This document shows positions 19,138 to 27,560 of a stretch of 64,000 nt of DNA, piece after piece. The notes below the pieces were generated by a model. That model made no database searches and was not told the DNA's origin. It was given only the letters and a program-made list of their open reading frames with translations. Within the stretch, counting starts at the first letter, position 1, and each line of letters opens with the position of its first letter. Origin of the DNA: Clostridia bacterium (GTDB lineage: Bacteria; Bacillota; Clostridia; Lachnospirales; Lachnospiraceae); NCBI GenBank assembly GCA_910575725.1, contig CAJTFE010000013.1, positions 45,304 through 109,303 on the forward strand. Reading direction: 5' to 3'. Made by a program: the position numbers and the translations under genes.

Positions 19138-20036
19138 TGAACGGAATTCTGAATATATATAAAGAGGCCGGCTTTACCTCCCACGACGTGGTGGCAAAGC
19201 TTAGGGGAATTTTAAAACAGAAAAAAATCGGTCATACAGGAACTCTCGATCCCGATGCGGAGGGAGTTCTTCCTGTATGTGTAGGAAATGCCACAAAGCT
19301 TTGCGGACTTCTTACGGAAAAGGAGAAAACATATGAAGCTGTCCTTCTTCTGGGACAAGAGACGGATACCCAGGACATTTCCGGAAAAATCCTAAGGACG
19401 AAAGAAGTAAAGGTAAGCCCGGAGGCGGTAAGGGAGGCCGTCGAAAGCTTCCAGGGGAGCTATGATCAGGTGCCCCCCATGTATTCCGCTTTGAAGATAA
19501 AGGGAAAGAAGCTTTATGAGCTGGCAAGAGAGGGGAAGGTGGTAGAGCGGAAGGCGAGAACCGTATTCCTGCGTGAGATATCCATTTCCCGGATGGAGCT
19601 TCCGGAGGTTTCCTTTGCGGTGACATGCTCAAGCGGAACTTATATCCGGACGCTGTGCCATGATATTGGGCAGAAGCTGGGCTGCGGCGGCTGTATGAAG
19701 AGCCTGCTGCGTACAAGGGTAGAGCGCTTTGTTATCAGGGACAGCCTGCGGCTTTCACAGATCGAGGAAAAGATGGCGGAGGGCCGCATAGGAGACTGCC
19801 TGATTCCGGTGGATCGCATGTTCGGGCAGTATCCCAAGGTGCAGATGAAGGAAACAGGGGATCGTCTGGTTTACAACGGCAATGCCTTTTTTCTTCGAGA
19901 CGTGGCGTCGGACGCCATTGGTGCAGCAGGAGCAGAAGGTGAAGCACAAGTCCGGGTTTATGATTCGAAAGGCAGCTTTGTGGGGATCTACCGCTATGAA
20001 CAGGAGGTTTTCCGGCCTGTGAAGATGTTTTTATGA
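19137..20036 (+). CDS. truB: tRNA pseudouridine(55) synthase
   Basis: 299 residues. TruB converts U55 of the tRNA T-loop to pseudouridine. The catalytic motif GHTGTLDP is intact, with Asp38 as nucleophile. The KLYELAREGK and SGTYIRTLCHDIG segments are also typical. The GTG start at 19137 overlaps the upstream stop and is preceded by AAGGAG. It continues the infB-rbfA-nrnA-truB-ribF order typical of Clostridia. Confidence 0.95.
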   Translation: MNGILNIYKEAGFTSHDVVAKLRGILKQKKIGHTGTLDPDAEGVLPVCVGNATKLCGLLTEKEKTYEAVLLLGQETDTQDISGKILRTKEVKVSPEAVREAVESFQGSYDQVPPMYSALKIKGKKLYELAREGKVVERKARTVFLREISISRMELPEVSFAVTCSSGTYIRTLCHDIGQKLGCGGCMKSLLRTRVERFVIRDSLRLSQIEEKMAEGRIGDCLIPVDRMFGQYPKVQMKETGDRLVYNGNAFFLRDVASDAIGAAGAEGEAQVRVYDSKGSFVGIYRYEQEVFRPVKMFL

Positions 20037-20088
20037 ATTTGTCCGCGAAAATAAAACGGGCTGGATGATAACTCTAAAAAGGACAGGA

Positions 20089-20111
20089 CGCTGCCTTACT
20101 TTCCGGCAGCG
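20089..20111 (+). other. Short hairpin before ribF
   Basis: CGCTGCC (20089-20095) pairs with GGCAGCG (20105-20111), 15 nt upstream of the ribF ATG, which otherwise has only a weak ribosome binding site. It might influence ribF expression; no FMN riboswitch fold was recognised here. Confidence 0.35.
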
Positions 20112-20125
20112 CCAGGGTACAAGCT

Positions 20126-21025
20126 ATGGTGATAATCAAACACACGACAGAATTTCAGACGGAAGAAGGAACAGCCGTCTCCCTTGGCAAATTCGACGGT
20201 CTCCACCAGGGGCACCGTCTTTTGATAGATCGCATTTTAGATAAGAAGCAGGAAGGGCTTGCCTCCCTGATTTTCACCTTTGATTTCGGAGAGCGGCCTG
20301 CGCTTACGCTGCCCGAAGAGCGCAGGGAACTGCTTCGCCGCCGGCAGCTGGATTATCTGGTGGAATGCCCCTTTGTTCCGGCCCTTGCCCATATGGAGCC
20401 GGAGGATTTTGTGACGAAGATTTTGAAGGAGCGCCTTCATGCAAAGTATCTGGCTGTGGGGACGGATTTCCGTTTTGGCTATCAGAGACGGGGGGACTAC
20501 CGCCTTTTGCAACAGATGAGCTCATCCTGCGGCTTCCAGGTGGAGGTGGTGGAGAAAGCCTGCTGGAAGGGGAGGGAAATCAGCAGCACCTATATCCGTG
20601 AGGAGCTAAAGCTGGGACATATGGAGCAGGTGAATCAGCTTCTTGGCTACGCCTATTCCGTAACAGGGGAGGTTCTTCACGGCAGGCAGATTGGCAGAAC
20701 CTTAGGGATGCCAACCACCAATGTGCTGCCCAAGGAGCAGAAGCTTCTGCCTCCCAACGGCGTGTACGCCACGCGGACTTTGATTGCAGGGGAGGTTTTT
20801 GAGGGCATCACCAATATCGGCTACAAGCCTACCGTAGGGGGAGAAACACGAAAAGGGGTGGAAACCTACCTTTTTGATCTGGATCGGAACCTTTACGGTG
20901 AAATCATTCAGGTACAATTCTACGGCTATGAGCGCCCGGAGCGCAGATTCCCCAGCCTGGAAGCCTTAAAGGCGCAGATTGAATCCGACGTGGCCTGGGG
21001 CCGGGAATTTTTTTCCTTTTTGTAA
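20126..21025 (+). CDS. ribF: Bifunctional riboflavin kinase/FAD synthetase
   Basis: 299 residues. The N-terminal FAD synthetase nucleotidyltransferase domain carries GKFDGLHQGHRLL (the HxGH-type motif) and GTDFRFGYQRRGD. The C-terminal riboflavin kinase domain has GRQIGRTLGMPTTNV and the late TYLFDLDRNLYGE stretch. It makes FMN from riboflavin and then FAD. A clear terminator 100 nt downstream closes the operon. Confidence 0.95.
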   Translation: MVIIKHTTEFQTEEGTAVSLGKFDGLHQGHRLLIDRILDKKQEGLASLIFTFDFGERPALTLPEERRELLRRRQLDYLVECPFVPALAHMEPEDFVTKILKERLHAKYLAVGTDFRFGYQRRGDYRLLQQMSSSCGFQVEVVEKACWKGREISSTYIREELKLGHMEQVNQLLGYAYSVTGEVLHGRQIGRTLGMPTTNVLPKEQKLLPPNGVYATRTLIAGEVFEGITNIGYKPTVGGETRKGVETYLFDLDRNLYGEIIQVQFYGYERPERRFPSLEALKAQIESDVAWGREFFSFL

Positions 21026-21127
21026 GCAGCAGATATAGACACGGATCATGGTTCGTGTTATACTTTGTTTACCTTTTATAAGGAATTATGGAACTGATAG
21101 ATAAAGGTTGAAGAAAACTGTGAAAAG

Positions 21128-21159
21128 TCTCCTTGTAAAAAATACAGGGAGATTTTTTT
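21128..21159 (+). terminator. Intrinsic terminator after ribF
   Basis: TCTCCTTGTA (21128-21137) pairs with TACAGGGAGA (21143-21152) with one wobble, followed by seven T. A strong terminator ending the rimP-ribF operon. Confidence 0.85.
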
Positions 21160-21281
21160 GTGATTTTTCCCTTTCTACAGAATCTACTTGCAGTATTTAT
21201 GAATTTATATTAAAGTATATATGAAGAAATTATGAAATTATCATTTACATAAAAAAAACGAGGGATACAAAGGAGAAAGCC

Positions 21282-22901
21282 ATGGATTATTCAATCATTC
21301 TGGGACTGATTGGGGGCTTAGGCCTGTTTCTTTATGGAATGAAGCTGATGAGCGACGGCCTGGAAAAAGCAGCGGGAGCAAAGCTTCGCGGAATATTGGA
21401 GTTTTTTACCAAAAACCGTTTTGTCGGAATGCTGGTTGGCATCGTATTCTGCGCAGTGATTCAATCCTCAAGCGCCACTACGGTTATGGTAGTCAGCTTT
21501 GTAAACTCAGGTCTGATGACTTTATACCAGGCGGCCGGCGTAATCATGGGAGCAAACATCGGTACTACCATTACCTCACAGCTGGTAGCCTTTAACCTTT
21601 CCGAGGTTGCCCCGGTATTCCTGATGGCCGGCGTGATCATGGTGATGTTTTGTAAAAAGCCCATGGTGAAAAAGATCGGCGAGGTGGTGTTAGGCTTCGG
21701 CGTGCTCTTTATGGGTCTCAGCGGAATGTCCGGCAGTATGTCTTCCCTTCATGATTCTCCTTTGATTGTAGATGCCCTTGGTTCCCTGTCCAATCCCATT
21801 CTGGCCGTTTTAATGGGATTTATTGTGACGGCTGTGGTACAAAGCTCGTCTGTGACGGTCAGCATCGTGCTTTTGATGGCACAGCAGGGGCTTTTGGAGC
21901 TTGGGATCTGCTTTTACATTATCCTGGGCTGTAATATCGGCGCCTGTACCTCGGCCCTTCTGGCAGGCTTAAGCGGAAAGAAAGATGCAAAGAGGGCATC
22001 GCTGATTCATTTCCTGTTCAATGTATTTGGAACGATATTGATGGTAGTTGTTCTTGCTTTTGCTTCCAAATGGATGGAAGGCTTCTTTATGCAGATTTCC
22101 GGCGGCAATATCGGACGTGCGGTGGCAAATGCCCACACGATTTTCAAGATTTTCCAGGTGATTGTGCTGTTCCCTGCGGCCGGCGTGATTGTAAAGCTGA
22201 CGTATCTTCTGGTGCCGGGAAACGAGAGCGACGACGAAAAGGATTTCGAGCTTGTGTATATCGGGGCCAAGAATGTATTTTCCCCGGCTACGGCAGTGGT
22301 AGAGGTGACCAAGGAGCTGGAGCGTATGGGACAGCTTGCCTATAACAATCTGAACCGTGCGATGAACGCCTTGATTACTCTGGACGAGGAGGACATTGAG
22401 GAGGTTTACCATGTGGAGGAAAATATCAACTTTCTCAACCATGCCATTACCGATTACCTGGTGAAAATCAACCAGTCCACGCTGCCGGTGGACGACGCCA
22501 AGAGCATCGGCGGCCTCTTTCATGTGGTAAATGACATCGAGCGTATCGGCGACCATGCGGAAAATGTGGCCGATTCCGCTAAGCAGCGTATCGAGAAAAA
22601 CGTAAGCTTCAGCAAGGAGGCGCAGCATGAGCTGGGCGAGATGATGGAGCTGGTAAATAAGATTTTACAGTATTCTCTGGATACCTTCTCCCATAACAAC
22701 CGGGAGCATGTGGAGGAGATCAGCCAGATCGAGAACCAGGTGGATGTTCTGGAGAAGCAGCTTCAGCAGTCCCATGTGGATCGTCTGACGAAAAACGAAT
22801 GTACGCCGGCGGCCGGTATGATTTTCTCGGATATCTGTTCCGGATTGGAGCGTGTGGCCGACCATGCTACGAATATTGCATTTGCCATATTGGATGAGTA
22901 A
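21282..22901 (+). CDS. Na+/phosphate cotransporter family protein with PhoU domain
   Basis: 539 residues. The membrane half contains the two inverted PNaS repeats, recognisable by QSSSATTVM near residue 65 and QSSSVTVSIV near residue 190. After about residue 320 the protein is a soluble PhoU-like helical domain with paired acidic motifs (DIERIGDHAENVAD and LERVADHATNIA), which bind metal clusters in PhoU. It probably imports phosphate with Na+, with the PhoU part sensing or gating. Transcribed alone between two terminators. Confidence 0.92.
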   Translation: MDYSIILGLIGGLGLFLYGMKLMSDGLEKAAGAKLRGILEFFTKNRFVGMLVGIVFCAVIQSSSATTVMVVSFVNSGLMTLYQAAGVIMGANIGTTITSQLVAFNLSEVAPVFLMAGVIMVMFCKKPMVKKIGEVVLGFGVLFMGLSGMSGSMSSLHDSPLIVDALGSLSNPILAVLMGFIVTAVVQSSSVTVSIVLLMAQQGLLELGICFYIILGCNIGACTSALLAGLSGKKDAKRASLIHFLFNVFGTILMVVVLAFASKWMEGFFMQISGGNIGRAVANAHTIFKIFQVIVLFPAAGVIVKLTYLLVPGNESDDEKDFELVYIGAKNVFSPATAVVEVTKELERMGQLAYNNLNRAMNALITLDEEDIEEVYHVEENINFLNHAITDYLVKINQSTLPVDDAKSIGGLFHVVNDIERIGDHAENVADSAKQRIEKNVSFSKEAQHELGEMMELVNKILQYSLDTFSHNNREHVEEISQIENQVDVLEKQLQQSHVDRLTKNECTPAAGMIFSDICSGLERVADHATNIAFAILDE

Positions 22902-22945
22902 AGTCTGAAATCGTTTTGACGGGATTTTGGAACGCATAGGAAGGG

Positions 22946-22971
22946 GCTGCTGGTTTACAGCAGCTTCTTTT
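22946..22971 (+). terminator. Intrinsic terminator after the Na/Pi gene
   Basis: GCTGCTG (22946-22952), loop GTTTA, CAGCAGC (22958-22964), then TTCTTTT. It lies only 25 nt ahead of the next gene. Confidence 0.75.
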
Positions 22972-22995
22972 AGGCTGCAAAGGAGAGGAACATCT

Positions 22996-23499
22996 ATGTT
23001 TTTGAAGCTTTTTTACTATTTGATAGCAGCGCCCTTATTGTTTCTGCTTCGCGTTTTCTTCTGGCCTTTTAAGCTTCTGTTCCGCATTTTGGGATGGATG
23101 ATTCGGAAAACAGGAGAGTACCGCCGGTTTTGCAGGGCGGATTTTGACTGGATGGACGGGTGGGAATTTGAAGAATATGCGGCCGAGCTTCTGGCCAGAA
23201 ACGGTTTTGTCCATGTGGAAGTGACCCGGGGAAGCGGCGACCAGGGAGTGGATATTCTGGCCCAGAAGGACGGAGTATCTTATGCGGTACAGTGTAAGCA
23301 TTATACTTCTAAGATTTCTAACAAGGCTGTCCAGGAGGCCTATGCGGGAGCAGAATTTTACGGCTGCGAGATACCGGTGGTTCTCACCAACAGCTATTTC
23401 TTTCCCTCGGCTATGGAGCTTGGGAATGAGATTGGAGTGGAGCTTTGGGACAGGGATGAATTGAAGCGCCTTGTTCGAAGGGCTGGAAAGAGGAAATAA
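22996..23499 (+). CDS. Membrane-anchored restriction endonuclease-like (Mrr_cat) protein
   Basis: About 167 residues. A long hydrophobic N-terminus (about residues 3-35) is followed by an Mrr-type PD-(D/E)XK nuclease domain: FEEYAAELL, then GDQGVDI and QCKHY, which supply the Asp and the Q-x-K catalytic residues. Mrr-family proteins often cut modified or damaged DNA, but membrane-anchored single-domain versions are common in Clostridia and not characterised. ATG 22996 follows GGAGAGGAAC. No methyltransferase gene is nearby, so it is not part of a classical restriction-modification pair. Confidence 0.82.
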   Translation: MFLKLFYYLIAAPLLFLLRVFFWPFKLLFRILGWMIRKTGEYRRFCRADFDWMDGWEFEEYAAELLARNGFVHVEVTRGSGDQGVDILAQKDGVSYAVQCKHYTSKISNKAVQEAYAGAEFYGCEIPVVLTNSYFFPSAMELGNEIGVELWDRDELKRLVRRAGKRK

Positions 23500-23516
23500 T
23501 TCTGTTAAAAACGGTC

Positions 23517-23545
23517 TTGACAAATTTCAATATTTCCGATATTAT
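23517..23545 (+). promoter_or_regulatory. Promoter for the NlpC/P60 gene
   Basis: TTGACA (23517-23522), 17-nt spacer, TATTAT (23540-23545): near-consensus vegetative promoter, 147 nt ahead of the start codon. Confidence 0.8.
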
Positions 23546-23692
23546 GTAATAGAAATTTAACAAATTTGTAATAAATGTGATGAGATATAAAATTATTTTC
23601 TGTGGATTTACGGGCGCATGTCTTTTGTAACCGGAAATCGATCTCAAGAGCGTGCAGCAGAAGAATGTTACGGAACTGGAATGGAGGACACT

Positions 23693-24721
23693 ATGTATAG
23701 ACGAGGAAAAGCGGCAGGAGTGATATTGGGAGCAGTACTGATGGCAGCAACCAGTATCCGCGGAGAAGCTGCAGGTCTGGGAGAAAGCTTAAGCGAAGGA
23801 ATTGCGACAAATTTTGATCAGACTACGAATACAGAGGAAGAGACGAAGGCAACGGCTGAAGTCGTATGGACAGGCACTCCTTTGGAAGGGTATGTGAATA
23901 TCGGAATTGCAAATGTAGAAGACAATTTGAACATCCGCTCTGAGGCCGATACGGAGAGTAAGCTTGTGGGCAAGCTCCGGAAGGATTCGGCTTGTGAGAT
24001 TCTTGGAACGGAAGGGGAATGGGCGCATATCCTTTCCGGCGAGGTAGAAGGCTATGTGAAGGCGGAATATCTCTATACAGGCGACGAGGCCGTGAATCTG
24101 GCTTTTCAGCTTGGACAGACGGTAGCTAAGGTGGATACGGACGCTCTTTATGTCCGGATGGAGCCTACTACAGAGGCGGATTTCTGGACTATGGTTCCAA
24201 GAGGCGAGGAGCTTGCCGTGATTGAGGAGCAGGGCGACTGGATTAAGGTTGACATTGACGGCGAGGAGGGATATGTGGCCGCAGAGTATGTGAATGTGAC
24301 CAGTGAGCTTAAGACGGCTTTGACGATTACCGAAGCGCTTTATGGAGAAGGCGTTACGGATGTGCGGATTGCTATTTGTGAGTTTGCGAAGCAGTATGTG
24401 GGCAACCGTTATGTGTGGGGCGGCACGAGCCTCACAAAGGGTGCGGACTGCTCTGGGTTTACGATGTCTGTGTATCGGAATTTCGGCGTTTCTCTGCCCC
24501 ATTCTTCCAGGGCGCAGGCTGGGTGCGGTACGAAGATTAGCGTGAGTGAGGCGAAGCCCGGGGATTTGATTTTCTATGGCAACGGGCGGAGTATTAATCA
24601 TGTGGCTATGTGTATTGGCAATGGGCAGGTGGTTCATGCCAGCAATTCCAGGACGGGGATTATTATTTCGAATATGTATTATCGAAGTCCGGTGAGTGCG
24701 GCGCGGATTATTAATGATTAA
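23693..24721 (+). CDS. SH3-domain NlpC/P60 peptidoglycan hydrolase
   Basis: About 342 residues. A signal peptide at residues 1-27 sends it out of the cell. Two bacterial SH3 domains (about 67-130 and 142-202) should bind the wall. The C-terminal NlpC/P60 papain-like domain has Cys253 (ADCSGF), His303 (INHVAM) and His315 (VVHASN) as the likely triad. Such enzymes cut D-Glu to diamino-acid bonds in stem peptides. The ATG at 23693 has GGAGG at 23683-23687; a longer frame upstream would hide the signal peptide. Confidence 0.92.
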   Translation: MYRRGKAAGVILGAVLMAATSIRGEAAGLGESLSEGIATNFDQTTNTEEETKATAEVVWTGTPLEGYVNIGIANVEDNLNIRSEADTESKLVGKLRKDSACEILGTEGEWAHILSGEVEGYVKAEYLYTGDEAVNLAFQLGQTVAKVDTDALYVRMEPTTEADFWTMVPRGEELAVIEEQGDWIKVDIDGEEGYVAAEYVNVTSELKTALTITEALYGEGVTDVRIAICEFAKQYVGNRYVWGGTSLTKGADCSGFTMSVYRNFGVSLPHSSRAQAGCGTKISVSEAKPGDLIFYGNGRSINHVAMCIGNGQVVHASNSRTGIIISNMYYRSPVSAARIIND

Positions 24722-24748
24722 GGGTTTTAGGGTTTTTAGCATGGATGA

Positions 24749-24789
24749 GGGAAGAGTTGTATTCGGAAGGGTATGGCTCTTCTTTTTTT
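24749..24789 (+). terminator. Probable terminator after the NlpC/P60 gene
   Basis: GAAGAG (24751-24756) pairs with CTCTTC (24777-24782), followed by seven T at 24783-24789. Long loop; moderate support. Confidence 0.55.
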
Positions 24790-24805
24790 GTGTGGGGGGA
24801 GGGAC

Positions 24806-25020
24806 GGGAACAGCCGCCAAATAAGTCCTCTCGCTTTTCCATATCTGTGTTCGGACGGTTCGCGTACACGCTGTCTGCTCTGAACGGACATTGCCCCCTT
24901 TTTATGGGTGAAAGTTGATTGGGATGGGGGTCAATGTCCGTTCAGAGCAGACAGCGTGTGCGCAAACAGCCGGACACAGGATATTGGAAAAGCGAGAGGA
25001 CTTATTTGGCGGCTGTTCCC
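24806..25020. repeat. Large palindromic element, copy B
   Basis: A 215-bp imperfect inverted repeat between the NlpC/P60 and MerR genes. Arms of about 94 nt (24806-24898 and 24927-25020) are near-perfect complements around a ~28-nt loop with a C5T5 tract. The core and orientation match copy A (5464-5679). The outer ~30 nt (starting GGGAACAGCCGCC) are unrelated to copy A yet pair perfectly with their own partner. Within the shared core, pairs such as CACTG/CAGTG in A are CGCTG/CAGCG in B, a compensated change. Between the two genes nothing else but the upstream terminator was seen. Confidence 0.9.
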
Positions 25021-25145
25021 TGGTTTTTGTAAGGAGGAGTGGGGATATAATATGGTCTTGACTGTGCCCTTGGGGGATGGGGTATGATGGGGTATGAAGG
25101 GGTGGAATGTATGAGGAATGTAGAAAATATATGGAGGTGGAGGAT

Positions 25146-26030
25146 ATGTTTAGGAGTGAGGTGTGCAGGCGCACGGGGTTGACGAAGAAGGCTGTGGAGT
25201 ATTATACGCAGAAGGGGCTGGTGGTTCCGGCTTTGCTGGGGAATGGGTATCGGGATTATAAGGAGGAGGATGTGGAGATTTTGAGAAGGATTGGGGTTTT
25301 GCGTAAGTTTGGGATTGGAATGGAGGAGATTGGGGAGATTTTGAGGGATGGTTCGGGGGAGGCTTTTCGGAAGGCAGCTCTATATAGGGAGATAGAGAGC
25401 CGGAGGAATGGGAGGAAGGATGTGCTGTTTCGGGAGCTGTGTGAGGGAAGGGATTTTTCGGAGATCGAGGAGGAGCTTCGGGCTCTTGAAGTGGAGGAGG
25501 CGGTGGGAGAGAGGCTGATTGACGCTTTCCCGGGATATTATGGGAGGGTTGTGTGTGTGCATTTTTTGAGTTTTCTGGATGAGCCGGTGAGGACAGAGGA
25601 GCAGAGGGAGGCTTATGAGACGGTGCTGGAGTTTCTGGACAATATGCCGGCTTTTGAGGTGCCGGAAGATGTGGAGGATGTGATGGAGGATGTGATTGGG
25701 GAGATGGGGGCGGAGCAGGTTGAAAAGATGTTTGATGCGGTTAAGAGATCTGTTGAGGAACCGGAAGATTTTCTTGCGGAGAATGGGGAGACGATTGCGT
25801 GGTATCTGGCTTACAGGCAGTCGGAGGAGTACCGGGAGTCTGCTGCCGGAAAATGGATGGCGTGTATGAGGCAGTTTCAGGAGGCAAGCGGATATACGGA
25901 GGTGTTTCTTCCGGCTATGAGACGGCTCAGTCCTTCTTATGAGGAGTACTGCAGGCGTATGGAGGAGGCGAATCAGAGGTTTTTGGAGCGTTATCCGGAA
26001 GCGGAAGCTATCTTTGGCGTTTCCTCATAA
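25146..26030 (+). CDS. MerR family transcriptional regulator with long C-terminal region
   Basis: About 294 residues. The N-terminus is a MerR winged helix (SEVCRRTGLTKKAVEYYTQKG) with a typical YRDYKEEDVEIL second segment. The remaining ~220 residues are helical and acidic with no ligand domain recognised. It ends convergently with the MATE gene, overlapping it by 23 bp. Start ATG 25146 follows GGAGGTGGAGGAT; ATG 25107 upstream is also in frame. Codon use is strongly G-rich (many GAG, GGG). A role in controlling the neighbouring exporter is possible but unproven. Confidence 0.75.
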   Translation: MFRSEVCRRTGLTKKAVEYYTQKGLVVPALLGNGYRDYKEEDVEILRRIGVLRKFGIGMEEIGEILRDGSGEAFRKAALYREIESRRNGRKDVLFRELCEGRDFSEIEEELRALEVEEAVGERLIDAFPGYYGRVVCVHFLSFLDEPVRTEEQREAYETVLEFLDNMPAFEVPEDVEDVMEDVIGEMGAEQVEKMFDAVKRSVEEPEDFLAENGETIAWYLAYRQSEEYRESAAGKWMACMRQFQEASGYTEVFLPAMRRLSPSYEEYCRRMEEANQRFLERYPEAEAIFGVSS

Positions 26031-27339
26031 AAAGCAGGTATCCAAAGCCGGCCAGGTCTGCCAGTATCCATCCGATGGGTACGGACCACCAGATGCCTGC
26101 CACGCCCACAGCCGGAATGGCGGAGAGGATATAAGCCAGGAGTACCCGGGTTCCAAGGGAAATGACGGTCAGCACTACGGACATGCCGGGGCGTTCCACA
26201 GCCCGGTAGAAGCCATAGAGCAGAAACAGGCAGCCGATACCGAAGTAAAAGGATCCTTCAATGCGCAGATACTGGATACCGATGGAGAGAATTGTTGTCT
26301 CTGAGGGCTTTACGAAGAGGAGCATCAAAGGCCGCGCAAAGAGAAAGACGCACAGGCTGATCAGCAGGCAGAAAATCACGGAGCAGAAGACAGCGCTTTT
26401 CATTCCGGCCCGGATGCGGTCTTGTTTTTTGGCGCCGAAATTCTGGGCGGTAAAGGTGGAGAATGCGTTTCCGAAATCCTGTACCGGCATATAGGCGAAG
26501 GAATCAATCTTCACGGCAGCGGCGAAGGCTGCCATAACTGCAGGCCCGAAGCTGTTGACCAGGCCCTGAACCATAAGAATACCAAGATTCATTACGGACT
26601 GCTGCAGGCAGGTTAAGGAGGAAAAGCGTGCGATCTCGGAAAAAACCGTTTTTTTCAAAGAAATGCCTTTCAGGGAAAAACGAAATTCCGGGAAATACAA
26701 AAAAGTATAGGCAAAAAGCCCAAGTCCGGATACATACTGGGCAATTACCGTAGCGGCGGCGGCTCCGGCCGCGCCCCAATGAAAGCGGATCACGAACAGC
26801 AGATCCAGAACAATATTTAGGAGGGCGCAGATTCCCAGAAACAGGAGAGGGGTTACGGAATTGCCCACCGCGCGCAGGAGGGAGGCAAAAAAGTTATAGA
26901 AGAAGGTGGCTGTAATCCCGTAAAAAATGATCCACAGATAGGAGCGCATCATCCCATAGATGCTGTCAGGCACTTTGAGAAAATGGAGAACAGGATCAAT
27001 AAAAACAAAAACAAGTATATTTAATATTACGGACAGGGCCGCAATCATCACAAAGGAATGGACGATGCTGATTTTAAGGCCCTCCTGGTTCTGCTCGCCG
27101 CAGCGGATGGAAAAGACGGCGCCGCTGCCCATGCAAAGGCCCAAAAGAATTGAGGTCAGAAAGGTCATAAGGGTATAGGAGGAGCCTACGGCGGCAAGGG
27201 CGTCCGGCCCCAGAAACTGTCCGACAATCAGCGTATCCGCCACATTGTAAAGCTGCTGCAGAAGATTTCCCAGAATCATGGGAACCGCAAACAGCAGCAT
27301 GGTTTTTGTAATAGGGCCGTGGGTCAAATCCTTTGTCAT
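26008..27339 (-). CDS. MATE family multidrug/toxin efflux protein
   Basis: 443 residues with about twelve membrane segments in two halves. The N-terminus has the family motifs PMILGNLLQQLYNVADT and GQFLGPDALAAVG, and the second half begins near LMVQGLVNSFGPAVMAAF. MATE proteins export cationic drugs or metabolites using Na+ or H+. AAGGAG precedes the start on the minus strand. It is divergent from alaS and converges on the MerR gene. Confidence 0.93.
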   Translation of the reverse strand: MTKDLTHGPITKTMLLFAVPMILGNLLQQLYNVADTLIVGQFLGPDALAAVGSSYTLMTFLTSILLGLCMGSGAVFSIRCGEQNQEGLKISIVHSFVMIAALSVILNILVFVFIDPVLHFLKVPDSIYGMMRSYLWIIFYGITATFFYNFFASLLRAVGNSVTPLLFLGICALLNIVLDLLFVIRFHWGAAGAAAATVIAQYVSGLGLFAYTFLYFPEFRFSLKGISLKKTVFSEIARFSSLTCLQQSVMNLGILMVQGLVNSFGPAVMAAFAAAVKIDSFAYMPVQDFGNAFSTFTAQNFGAKKQDRIRAGMKSAVFCSVIFCLLISLCVFLFARPLMLLFVKPSETTILSIGIQYLRIEGSFYFGIGCLFLLYGFYRAVERPGMSVVLTVISLGTRVLLAYILSAIPAVGVAGIWWSVPIGWILADLAGFGYLLFMRKRQR

Positions 27340-27377
27340 AGCTAAAATGCTCCTTTTGTAAATCGTTCACTCAAAAT

Positions 27378-27406
27378 ATGGTAATATGAAACCAGCTGAA
27401 AGTCAA
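27378..27406 (-). promoter_or_regulatory. Promoter for the MATE gene
   Basis: On the minus strand TTGACT (27401-27406), 17-nt spacer, TACCAT (27378-27383), about 39 nt before the start codon. Confidence 0.5.
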
Positions 27407-27474
27407 TGGAAAAGGGAAGGTGTATGATTATAAATAAAATTCCTTTAGACAATGCATAGGATGTTGTTAAATGA

Positions 27475-27503
27475 TTGACAAGGGATCAAATTCTATTTAT
27501 AAT
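27475..27503 (+). promoter_or_regulatory. Promoter for alaS
   Basis: TTGACA (27475-27480), 17-nt spacer, TATAAT (27498-27503): perfect consensus. The leader to ATG 27561 is only about 50 nt, too short for a T-box. Confidence 0.88.
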
Positions 27504-27560
27504 CTATAGAAGATTACACAGCCCAAGGATTTTTCATAACAGGGCTTTAGGAGGGAACAA

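Noticed and set aside
20037..20125. FMN riboswitch before ribF
   Set aside because: The gap is under 90 nt and shows a single short hairpin, not the multi-stem FMN aptamer; the gene is inside an operon.
27504..27560. T-box riboswitch before alaS
   Set aside because: Only about 57 nt separate the promoter from the start codon, too short for a T-box with terminator.
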